A stretch of 64,000 nucleotides of DNA, taken from the NCBI GenBank assembly GCA_001600095.1, contig BCIX01000001.1:620001-684000 (forward strand). The letters are read 5' to 3'. Below are positions 1 to 11,441 of the stretch, one piece after another (the stretch's first letter is position 1; every line of letters begins with the position of its first letter). The stretch comes from Bullera alba (taxonomy: Eukaryota > Basidiomycota > Tremellomycetes > Tremellales > Bulleraceae). Below the pieces are notes generated by a model, which searched no databases, was not told the origin of the DNA, and saw nothing but the letters and a program-made list of their open reading frames with translations. Both the position numbers and the translations under genes were made by a program.

Positions 1-1737
<1,737 letters not shown>

Positions 1738-2229
1738 TGTGAGTTGCTCGCGTTTTGCAGAGAGAGAGTTTGAGTGTGATGAGATGCGTGATAGTCCAGT
1801 CGATTATATACTATTCTGCCGTCTTTCACCCATACGCCGTGTCGCTATCAAGTCGAGGAAGCTGACAAAGAAAGGGCTGACTTCCGCTCTCTTCCGCTCC
1901 AAAATGGTGGAGGTTGATCTCGTCAAGTTACGTTATGGCGTCAGTACTGCTCGCTACCCACTCCCGGTTGGTCCGCGTTAATCCGCCGCTCATTCCGCGT
2001 ACAACCGTGGATCCGGTAAAGACCTCCACTCGGTGTGCTGACTGATCCGGCTCCACTAGATTTGCACCGATCTCTCGAGCGACAGCGATAAGCAATCTTC
2101 CAGAGTTGCTGACTCTTGCATCCCTGCCGGACTATTGGTGCATGTACGATATGAAAATACAAACTAGGCGCTCGGCCGATACTACTCGAATCCTGGCGGA
2201 ACGACCCACCGACATGGCCCTCGGCGCCT
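1738..2229. other. intergenic: upstream of the OYE gene, downstream of LEU1
   Basis: No coding sequence is supported. A CTTCCGCTC direct repeat at a 10-bp offset lies at 1881-1899 (see repeat entry). The 5' part should hold the promoter of the flavin oxidoreductase; no clear TATA box was seen. Confidence 0.5.
1881..1899. repeat. 9-bp direct repeat, 10-bp offset
   Basis: CTTCCGCTC occurs twice with a single T between copies, so the copies start exactly 10 bp apart. It is one of about a dozen such pairs in the intergenic DNA of this window. Confidence 0.8.
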
Positions 2230-4737
2230 TTACCACTCCATTTTCTTCTTCGCCGCTGGCGCAGTGGGCACCGCGACAACTTTTTGACCCTTTTTGGCGT
2301 ATCCCACACCGTCTAACCATGGCCAGACGTTACTCCTCTTCTCCTCAAACTTTTCAATCAGCTCTCGGTGTTCGAGCGTGAGACCGATGTCGTCGAGACC
2401 GTTCAGGAGGCAATGTCTCCTGAACTCGTCGATCTGGAATGGAATTGGCGGTTGGCCATTGGGTCGGATGACCTGGTTGTTCTCCAGGTCGACGGCGATT
2501 TCGAGACCGGCCTTGGCGTCCTCGGACAGCTTCTCCAGGTCCTCTTTGGGTAGTTGCAGAGGCAGCATACCGTTCTTGAAGCAGCTAAGTCGGGTCAGCA
2601 GGAGAATCGACGCAGGCCGAGAGCCCACTCACTTGGTCTTGAAGATGTCACCGAACGATTGCGCCATGATGCACCTGATTCCAAAGTCGAGCAGAGCCCA
2701 TGGGGCGTGTTCTCTCGAACTTCCACAACCAAAGTTGTCACCGGTACACACGAGCAGAGACGACGACTTCCATGGCTCCTTGTTGAGCACAAAGTCGGCG
2801 AGCGGCTCTCCAGTCTTGACATCGTACCTGGCAGGCCAGAACAGAGCGGATCCGAGACCAGTTCGGAGAAGGGTCTTGAGGAATTGCTTGGGGATAATCT
2901 TGTCCGTGTCGATGTTCGACTCCCAGAATGGCGCGGCGACACCCTTGACAACGTTGAATTTGGGCAGACCAGCGGAAGCAGCGGCAGCCTTCTTGATGGG
3001 CGTCTGACCCTCCTCGGTGATCTCTGTAGCCTCAACGGGAGGAGCGGGGACAGTGACGGGTGTGAGGTAGTCGTGGTAGGAAGTGATCTTGAGGCCACCA
3101 TCGCCAGCGAGGTGACTGCCCATGAGCTGTCGAACATCGGTGAGGTAACCAGTAAGAGCAGCAGCGGCAACCATTGCCGGCGACATAAGATGCGTTCGTC
3201 CACCAGCACCCTGGCGACCCTCAAAGTTTCGGTTTGAAGTCGACGCACATCGTTCTTGAGGCTTGAGCTGATCGGGGTTCATACCGAGACACATCGAGCA
3301 ACCAGCTTCTCTCCAATCGAAACCGGCCTTCTTGAAGAGAACGTCTAGACCCTCGGCCTCGGCTTGCTGCTTGACTAAGCCAGATCCGGGTACGATCATG
3401 GCGTAGACACCCTCGGCGACCTTTGAGGGTCCACCGTTCTTCTCCGAAGCGAGAACGACTCGGGCAGCAGACCTCATGTCCTCTATACGGCCGTTGGTGC
3501 ACGAACCCAGGAAGGCTTTGTCGATCTTGACCTTGTCCATTGGCTCTCCGGCGGTGAGACCCATGTAGTTGAGCGAGTGCTGGGCGTTGCCTCGCTTGTC
3601 CTCTGTCATCTCGGCAGGGTTGGGCACGGAACCAGTGATGGGAACGACGTCTTGAGGCGATGTTCCCCAGGTGACAGTTGGAATGATGTCAGTCGCTTTG
3701 AGATCGACCTCGATATCGTACTTGGCTCCAGCATCCGTCTTGAGAGTCCTCCAGTACGCCTCGGCCTTGTCCCACTCTTCACCCTCTCTGGGACTGAGAG
3801 GTCGACCTTTGAGGTAGTCGAATGTGATGTCATCTGGCGCAATCATACCAGCTCGGGCACCGGCCTCAATCGACATGTTGCAAATCGACATTCGAGCCTC
3901 CATGGACAGGGCACGGATTGTTGAACCGGCAAATTCAATGACACATCCTGTTCCTCCAGCAGTTCCGATGATGCCGATGATATGCAGAACAATGTCTTTC
4001 GAGTTGACTCCCTCGGCTAGGTCACCCTCGACGGAGATTCGCATGTTCTTCGATTTGGCCTGAGGCAGAGTTTGCGTTGCCAGAACGTGCTCGACTTCGG
4101 ATGTGCCGATGCCAAAGGCAAGAGCTCCGAAAGCTCCGTGTGCTATGGGGCACAGGTAAGCCGAAGATCATCTCATCATGCAGTCGACTTACTCGAAGTG
4201 TGCGAATCACCGCAGACAACGGTCGTTCCGGGAAGGGTGAAGCCCTGTTCAGGGCCAATGATGTGGACGATACCTGGACAGACGGGTCAGTACGAGGTCT
4301 CCTGCAAGATATCTGCTTGTTGAAGCACTCACCCTGTCTCTTGTCGTCCATACCGAAATACGTCAGGCCGAACTCCTTGACATTCTCCTCCAGTGCGTAG
4401 ACCTGCGCTCTCGAATCTGGCTCGGCAATGAAAGAGGTCACATTCTTGAAGTTCTTTCTCGATACGGTCCTGGATTGAGACACAGTGAGTCACTGATCCG
4501 ATAGAGCTGCCGCGGTGTTACTCACGGGATGTTGTGGTCAACGGTGGCAAGAGTACAGTCTGTTCGCCTGACTTGTCGGCCGGCGTTTCTCAGACCTTCG
4601 AAGGCCTGGGGTGAGGTGACCTCGTGAACGAGATGTCGATCAATGTAGAGCAGTGTGTCTCCAGTGCCAGAGTACACGACGTGATCGTCAAAGACCTTGT
4701 CGTACAGGGTTCGAGGGGTGAAAGTTGGAGCCGGCAT
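2230..4737 (-). CDS. LEU1: 3-isopropylmalate dehydratase (isopropylmalate isomerase), fused LeuC-LeuD type
   Basis: Isomerises 2-isopropylmalate to 3-isopropylmalate in leucine biosynthesis; a [4Fe-4S] aconitase-family enzyme. Five exons (4526-4737, 4333-4469, 4193-4273, 2633-4142, 2230-2584) join to 764 aa, the size expected for the single-chain fungal enzyme. The large domain comes first, with [35 protein letters not shown] and the cluster motif [13 protein letters not shown] linker then leads to the LeuD-like swivel domain ([32 protein letters not shown]). The start [21 protein letters not shown] is the normal family N-terminus. No mitochondrial presequence is visible, in keeping with a cytosolic location. 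Confidence 0.97.
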
Positions 4738-5175
4738 TTCGATTTACTGTGTAGAAAGATAGTTTTTGCTGATTGCAAAGATGACGAGGGATCTGCGAGT
4801 AGACGATGTCCAGCCTGTGCTCTCCGTCGATGTTTTGGTCGTAGTGATTGCTTTGCTGCTCACAGTATAAGTAGTGAGATGGATGGACATTTGGATTGCA
4901 TTTGAATTTCTCTCGAGTTGACTGGTCAGAGCGGGGACGTGACGATCTCGATCGGCCGAAATAGACTCGATGGCATCAGCCAATCAAACGGCTAGGAAAA
5001 CACTTTCGCCACTCGATCATCGGCCGAAGCTCACGCGGGGCACACCATTAGCGGTTCGTACCGGTTCGTGATGCAGGCCGGATCTGAACAAAGCAAGCAA
5101 GGACGCGCTGTACGGGTAACGACTGAACGACGGCGTGTGCAATGCATGCAACGAATGCATGGACGTGCGATAACG
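4738..5175. other. intergenic: LEU1 promoter side and bioF 3' side
   Basis: No gene is supported. It contains an exact CGGTTCGT-AC-CGGTTCGT pair at 5052-5069. I looked for a Leu3-type CCGG-N2-CCGG site and found none. Confidence 0.5.
5052..5069. repeat. 8-bp direct repeat with 2-bp spacer
   Basis: CGGTTCGT, AC, CGGTTCGT. The match stops exactly at 8 bp on both sides. Confidence 0.85.
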
Positions 5176-6690
5176 CTAAAGCTTCGCTCTCGCAGAGACG
5201 TGACCAGACGCCAGCGCAGCGGCGACTCCTCCTTCTCCCTGTCTTGACATGGCCTGCTTCTCAGCGACCCATTCTCGCAGGATGGAAACGAGTCGATCAA
5301 TGACTGAGTGCTCCATCCCCGCTCTCAGACAGATCCTGACTCTCTCCTCGCCTACAGGCACAGTGGGCGGCACGACTGGTCTGACGATGAACCCTCGATC
5401 GAGGAAGTATTTTGACAAAGCGTGTGGCTCGGGTGTGATCAATCCTAAGATCGGTGTGGGCGGATTCGGCAGTAACTGGTCGATGTCAATGGGGAAAGGG
5501 TCGTGAGGGATCTGCTCGGGTAATCGTAGGATGTTGGGAGGCGTTTGTGCCAACAAGGGGTCCAATAGTGTGTTGAGGTGGCTGATGACAGAATGGAGAG
5601 ATGCTCGGCGACGATCACCTTCAGAGGATTGTAAAACGTCCCAAGCGCATTCCAGGGCAACTAGTGTCGAGTGCGGTAGTGCCGTTGAGAAAATGAGAGG
5701 TCGGGCGAAATTGATCAAGAACGAGCGTATCGTGGCGGAGGATAGCAATACAGCTGAATAATGGTGTCAGCTAACTGCGTTCTAGGCGAACAGCAAGCTG
5801 TAAGAAGCCAAGAGTCAGAACTTGCCGCCTGATCCTCCGACTCCCTTGCCAAAGGTCATCAAGCGCACTGTGACCCGTCCCTTTCCCCTCTCAGTACCGG
5901 CATCGCCCCATCCGCCTTCCTCACCCAAAGCATGGGTTACGCCTCTTCCCTGACGGCCATAAAGGCCTGTCGAGTGCGCTTCATCAACCACCACGCATTG
6001 ACTTTGCCGAGGGACAAATTTGTCAAAGACATCCAGGAGTCTGGGCAGGGGGGCCATATCCCCGTCCATCGAGTAGAGACTTTCCAGGGCGAGGTATACG
6101 ATTGGACTCCGGTTTGATGAGCTGCCTTGGACATTCGAATTGGTCACTTCAGACAAGACCTTTTCTAGAGAGTTCGCATCGTTGTGTTTGAATGGTATGC
6201 GGGATTGTAGCGGGATTCGAGATGCCCTCATACCAGAGTGGACCGAGGCATGCACGAGTTCGTCATATACCACAAAGTCGCCTGGCTGAGGTACAGTTGC
6301 GAAGAATGATACATTGGCATCCCAACCTGAGTTGAACAAGAGTGCCGCGGGCGAGTGGAAGAAGGCGGAGAATCTCGCTTCTAGTGATGAATGGGATGAG
6401 GTTGAGCCGGAAAGCAACCGTGATCCTGTGGAACCAAGGATATTGGTCGCAGACGCCAGTTTGGCTAGATATGCCGAGCGTAGACTTTCAGAAGTGGTCA
6501 TCGAGAGATAGTCATTGCTAGACTGGTTGAGTTGAACAAGTCAGCTATGTATCAGCTTCAGCCATCAAAAACTCACAAAATCGACAAGGGTTGATTCCTG
6601 CGAAGTGTCATATTCCCTCAGCTGCCTGAACCTCCCCTTCCCTTTCCTCTGGCTCAATAGATCGTCGAGCCGCTGGTCCAGGTGCGACAT
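5176..6690 (-). CDS. bioF: 8-amino-7-oxononanoate synthase (KAPA synthase), AKL-ended
   Basis: PLP-dependent alpha-oxoamine synthase that condenses pimeloyl thioester and alanine in biotin synthesis. Three exons (6577-6690, 5826-6522, 5176-5753) give 462 aa. Motifs: FSSNDYLS near the N-terminus (split by intron 1, which places the start upstream at MSHLDQRLDDLL), the PLP-binding VVDEAHSTGLYGRQGRG, and TFGKGVGGSG with the Schiff-base lysine at about residue 264. Intron 2 (5754-5825) has a GC donor (gcaagt), and only this junction restores GGSGAVLLSS. The protein ends in AKL, which fits a type-1 peroxisomal targeting signal; fungal BioF enzymes are known to be peroxisomal. No other biotin gene lies nearby. 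Confidence 0.92.
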
Positions 6691-6733
6691 CGCTTCCGAT
6701 CGGCCAAGTGGATCTGCTGGGTCTTCGCAATCA

Positions 6734-6773
6734 GCCTTTGAATTGCCTTTGAATTGCCTGCATCCGCCTGCAT
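6734..6773. repeat. tandem GCCTTTGAATT duplication followed by an 8+2+8 repeat
   Basis: GCCTTTGAATT is present twice head to tail (11-bp period). Directly after it comes GCCTGCAT-CC-GCCTGCAT (10-bp period). Two independent short duplications abut here. Confidence 0.85.
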
Positions 6774-6860
6774 GCAGCTGGAGGCTTCGTGCGATCGGCC
6801 GGTCCCAGTTTCAGATCCCCACGGAAGCCGAGGCGGATCTCCGAGGCTCTCCGCGTGCGC

Positions 6861-6881
6861 TCTCCCACGGTCTCCCACGGT
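6861..6881. repeat. tandem 10-bp duplication TCTCCCACGG
   Basis: TCTCCCACGG is repeated perfectly head to tail, and one further T continues the match. Confidence 0.85.
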
Positions 6882-6987
6882 GACTTTGTTGATCAGGAAG
6901 GTCATTGGTGTTCCTAGATCGCGATCGGGGAGCGATAATTACGGCATTCTCTAGGACGATGCAATGTGATTGGTTGAAATGTGCCTA

Positions 6988-6993
6988 GATAAG
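6988..6993 (+). promoter_or_regulatory. GATAAG motif, candidate nitrogen GATA-factor site
   Basis: GATAAG about 460 bp upstream of the ammonium permease start. Fungal Mep/Amt genes are classic targets of GATA activators (AreA/Gat1). A second identical hexamer lies 72 bp closer to the gene. The motif is seen; the function is inferred. Confidence 0.4.
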
Positions 6994-7059
6994 GCAGAGT
7001 GACTGACCGACCAATCAGCCTGCAACTTAATTTTCCAGCCTCCAATGCCAGGCAGGAGA

Positions 7060-7065
7060 GATAAG
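7060..7065 (+). promoter_or_regulatory. second GATAAG motif upstream of the ammonium permease
   Basis: Same hexamer and orientation as the one at 6988, about 390 bp before the ATG. Paired GATA sites are common in nitrogen-repressible promoters. Confidence 0.4.
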
Positions 7066-7453
7066 GGAATGCCACTGTCATTTTGAGTGATTTTTTCGAT
7101 AGCGGGCGGTGAATGGGCAAGCTCGAGTCAAGCTGGTCGCTCGTCGGATCCTCTCGGATCTCTCTCTCCCCGCCCTACCGACACGGGACCCCAGTCCACG
7201 ATCACACGCCAAGTCACCAACCGGATCATTCGAAGCAATCGAAAAAGACTCGCCGAAAAAGCATCGACACTTTAAAAGAAAATCGTCGAGGTTCCCATTA
7301 CATTCTCTCTCTCCCCCTAGCTTGCGTTGTTGTCTCGCCTCATATAGCCAGCCTCTTCTCCCTCGACTATCAACTCGAGATCGACCGGCGTCAATCTTGA
7401 ACAAGACTCGTCTTTCCCTTCCTCATAACCATTCCGAAGCAGTCGAACGCGAA

Positions 7454-9791
7454 ATGGTGAACGTGACTTACGGCGGTCTGTCGCCAGGCGCAACAGAGGC
7501 AGAGCCAGTCCTGAACCCTCTGGGCACAGACTTTATCACCACCTTGGCAGATGGTACAATTTCCTGTGAGTAGCTCCTCGAGGCAGAACAGAGCCTCGGA
7601 AGTAGGGAATCTGTCCACTTCCAAACCTTGCTGACCCTGTGCCCAGCATTCGACCCGGGAGACTCGGCGTTCATCCTTATCTGTGGTGCCCTTATCTTGT
7701 TCATGGTGCGTGAGACCGAGTCCGAAGCAACGAGTCGGCTGTCGGCTGACCCTTTGTCTTCGCCATTCTAGTTGCCAGGGCTTGGCTACCTGTACTCCGG
7801 CTTGACCAGGAGAAAGAATGCCTTGACCCTGCTGTTCCTGTCCATTCTCTCCCTGGCCATCGTGTCAGTGCAATGGTGGTTGATAGGATATAGTTTAGTC
7901 TTCAGTGAAACCGGCGGCAGCTTCCTCGGGAACGGAAGGTACGTCTTCGTTCGACCTCGACCCACTTTTCCTCGCTGACCTAGTCTGCAGGAATGTCGGC
8001 TTCAGGCTGGTTTTGGAGAGAGCAGTGCCGGAAACCAACGGCAAGTTGCCCGAGATAGTCTTCGCATGGTACCAGATGTGAGCAGATTTCCGGCTATAGC
8101 ATCGGCTCAGTGCTGACCAGATTCCAGGTGCTTCGCTGCCCTCGTGCCTGCGATCTTGTTGGGCGCGGCAGCAGAACGATCTCGACTACTACCAGCTATG
8201 CTGTTCATCTTCTGCTGGACCACTCTCTGCTACGACCCTTTGGCACACTGGGTTTGGAGCGCAAACGGGTGGGCTGCCAAATGGGGCGTCCTAGACTGTA
8301 AGTTTCCCAGAGTGCCGCGGCCATACCGCAAGCTCATCGTCCTGTTTCCCAGATGCCGGAGGCGGGCCAATTGAAATTGCCTCTGGAGTTGGAGGTCTCG
8401 CGTACTCCTACTTCATTGGCAAGCGAAGAGGATGGGGGACCGAGAGAGTTGTGTTCAAGCCTTCCAACGTCAGGTAGGCCAAGTGGCAAAATCGTACTCC
8501 CTTCCGACTGACACACTTCTGCAACAGTCAAGTCGTTCTCGGTACCGCATTTCTGTGGGTTGGCTGGATGGGCTTCAATGGAGGATCCTGCTTTGCCGCC
8601 TCCCTCAAAGCCGCCATGGCCATCTTCAATACTAACTTGGCTGGATCTACTGGGTGAGCACCTCCTACAATGCTTGGAAGCCAACTCTCACCACTTCCTC
8701 AGCGCCCTGGTCTGGATGTTGATGGATTTCCGACTGGAGCGAAAGTGGTCCGTCGTCGGTTTCTGCACGGGTGCCATTGCTGGACTTGTCGCTATCACCC
8801 CAGCCGCTGGATTCGTCGGAGCACCTGTGAGCAGCTCTTCGCAATTCGTCGATACCCAGCTGAGACAGCTCCTTAGGCTGCCGGTCTTATCGGTGTCGTG
8901 TCGTCTGTTGTTTGCAACTTGTGTACTCGAGTGAAGAACACTATGCGTGTCGACGACCCGTGAGCGCAAGTTCCACATTCTCACCACCATCTTGCACTGA
9001 CTTTGCCTCGCAGAATGGATATCTTCGCTGTCCACGGTATCGCCGGTATGGTTGGTCTGTTCATGACCGGACTGTAAGTTGCGCTTGCGTTAGCCTTGTG
9101 ACTGGCTGCTGACCTTGCATCGCCAGCTTCGCCCAGTCTTCGGTCGCTGCCAACGATGGCTACCTCGCCATTGACGGTGGATGGATGTGAGTGATCAACT
9201 TGTAGTCGTGGGAAACAATGGCTGATATACATGTCTAGGGACCGAAACTGGATCCAGCTCGGAAAGCAGGTCGCCTGGATTGTTACCGCTACCGCTTGGG
9301 TCTTTGGTGTGACTTACGCCATCATGTTTGTGAGTGAACTCAATTCCCCAGTCGCCCTAGGCTGACTCGATCTCCAGGTCATCAACTTCATTCCAGGATG
9401 CAAGTTCAGATCTACCGAGGATGCCGAGATTGTCGGTATGGATGAGATTGAGCTTGGAGAATACGTCGCCGACTACGTCTACCACCGACGAGACCTGGAG
9501 GGCGAGTACGACCCATTCAACATGAACTCGAACGGCCACATCCCCACTGCCTTCATCCAGGACCCCAAAAAGGCTGCCGAGTTTGCCGCTTCTCATGACA
9601 CGCAACACGACGTCAAGACGACTGTCACGGACATCGACCGGGATTCGTCTGAAAGACACTCTCGAGGCGACCTGCACGCCCACGACTCGGGACTGAGAGC
9701 CAGGAGCAGATCGAGAGGAAGGTTTGATGCTGGAAGGGAAGAGGTCGAGATGTCCGAGATGGACATGAGACACGGAAGAGCTGGACAATAA
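7454..9791 (+). CDS. ammonium permease (Mep/Amt family), Glu/His pore variant
   Basis: Plasma-membrane ammonium transporter with 11 predicted membrane spans. Thirteen exons (7454-7565, 7647-7705, 7772-7938, 7991-8077, 8128-8297, 8353-8473, 8528-8653, 8703-8826, 8877-8959, 9014-9073, 9127-9186, 9239-9329, 9378-9791) encode 557 aa. Signatures: LPGLGYLYSGLTRRKN, DPLAHWVWSANGW, YAGGGPIEIASG, LVWMLMDFRLERKWS and DIFAVHGIAGMVG. The first pore position is Glu (about residue 206) where high-affinity Mep2-type proteins carry His; the second is His (about 357). That is the Mep1/Mep3-like arrangement. The cytosolic tail starts with the fungal signature GMDEIELGEY and is long, charged and Ser/Asp-rich. 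Two GATAAG motifs upstream suggest nitrogen control. Confidence 0.95.
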
Positions 9792-9928
9792 GTACGAGCT
9801 TCCCGTTGTGCAAAATCTTGGCCAGATTCTCAGTTAGAATGTCGTGTAAGAGGGTCGATCAGTCAAACAATTATCAATGCAACAGTATTCACGAATCTTA
9901 CAGCAAGCGTGTCTAACATGACTTGGCA

Positions 9929-11341
9929 TCACGAGAGGTTGCTCCTGCCTCTTCTCGCATCCCACATGGGGACAGAACGAGCACTGGCGATGTCTATCCC
10001 TCGAGTAGTGAGGTAGTCGATGATCGACACTGTCGACGATAAGGAGTTCAACCAGGTCCGCTCTTTGCTCTGCATGAGCGATTCGACCATGTAGGAGATA
10101 TGTTTGTGGCTATGACAAGATCAGCTTTCCCTGGCGTTAATGTGACATTACGCAACTTACTAGAGAGGGAAGATCAACCCGTAGTCGACCGACAAGTTGG
10201 AGAATTGCTCGATAGCATGTTTCGGTGTCTTGTCGTATCCGGCAAAAAGTGCAGGGCTATCCGTACATCAGCCGTCGTCTCGAACAGCATGAGGTACTAC
10301 AGGGGAAGAGTATCTTGAGAGCGAAGGGTTCTGCTCACTTGGCCAAGAGACCTCTGGCGGCCATGACGCCTTTCACACCTGTCTCCTCTCTCATAGCTTG
10401 CGCATCACTCAGCTCCCACAGATCGCCATTGGCAACACATGGAACCTTGCCTCGGGCACACTCAACGGCAAACTTGATACCGGGAAGTGAGACGGGTTCG
10501 GAGGACGCTTGATGACGAGTCCTTCCGTGAATCGTGATATGCGATACGCCCGCTGCAATTGCTGACCTGACCAGCTGATCCGTGAGTCTACACGGCGAGT
10601 AAGTTAGCCTCATTCCTACTTGCATGACCCGAAGGTGGGAAGCGACCGGGGATCGACTCACTTTGGATCTGGGTCTATACGGATCTTGACACTGACAGGC
10701 CACTGCCATCCCATTCTATCCTTCACGCAACGGACCATATCCCGCACCAGCTCCGGTTTCCTCAGCAGAGCACACCCTATTCCCTCGTTATACGCCCATT
10801 TCTGAGGGCAGCCACAGTTGAGATCCAAGCCGTCTATGTATGGCGAGATGAGTTCCGCTGCATCTGCGAGAGAGGCTCCATTGGGTGAAGCGAATTGCGC
10901 AATCAAGGCTCCCTTCACCAGTCGGCTCCGGCTCGTCGGTGGAGAGGACGTGGGCGGTAACCTATCGCTAGACCTGGGAATATGGTAGGTAATCGCCCCC
11001 TCTTTGGCATCTCTGTCTTCTGGGTGTATATCGTATTCAAAGGGCTTCGGTCTTGAAGGCCCAGACTCCCTTGGCTCCATCCAGAACACCCCTCGCTCAC
11101 TTGAACTCGTGGTGAAATCACTCGTACGGGCTTTCTGCGATCGCGAGAACTCCTCCGCTAGGATCATGGGCGTATGTGTGATATGCGTCTCGTATAGAGA
11201 GCATAGGTGTCGAAAGGGGAGCTTGGAGCAACGTACCAATGGCGCAAGCACATTCACCGATTCGAACGATTCCAGCATTTCGGCGACCGGCAATACCTCT
11301 GCTTCGGGCAGGTCGTCGAACGGGGAGAGGTCTTCTTGCAT
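9929..11341 (-). CDS. DUS4: tRNA-dihydrouridine synthase, Dus4 type (U20a/U20b)
   Basis: FMN enzyme that reduces uridines in the tRNA D-loop. Four exons (10662-11341, 10339-10587, 10161-10256, 9929-10109) give 401 aa. Landmarks: LAPLVRCSKLPFRHLC, LIAQFASPNG, GLDLNCGCPQKWAYNEGIGCALL (catalytic Cys in GIGC), VSVKIRIDPDPK, ITIHGRTRHQ, VPCVANGDL and GVMAARGLLAKPALFAG. Start MQEDLSPFDDLPEAE was chosen because upstream Met codons would overlap the divergent VPS36 gene. Absence of DUS1/2/3-specific extensions and the order of motifs favour Dus4; the exact uridine target is family knowledge. Confidence 0.9.
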
Positions 11342-11441
11342 GGTGATCAGCTTGAGGCGGTAGCGCGAGTTGCGTCTGGGGATTGCGACGTCGAAGCTCG
11401 CCGAGTCTGTCGTGTGATGTGAGGAAAGGTAGAAAGGCAAG
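11342..11441. promoter_or_regulatory. compact bidirectional promoter between DUS4 and VPS36
   Basis: Only 100 bp separate the two divergent start codons, so the promoters and leaders must overlap. No TATA box was seen. Confidence 0.5.

Larger units (their letters stand above)
6691..7453. other. divergent intergenic region between bioF and the ammonium permease
   Basis: 763 bp with no supported gene. It holds two GATAAG motifs near the permease and two repeat tracts (entries below). The last ~150 bp before the permease ATG are CT-rich, as expected for a fungal promoter/leader. Confidence 0.6.

Noticed and set aside
2554..3237. Long plus-strand open frame opposite LEU1
   Set aside because: It is the shadow of the strongly conserved LeuC/LeuD coding strand; no domain, start context or splice logic of its own.
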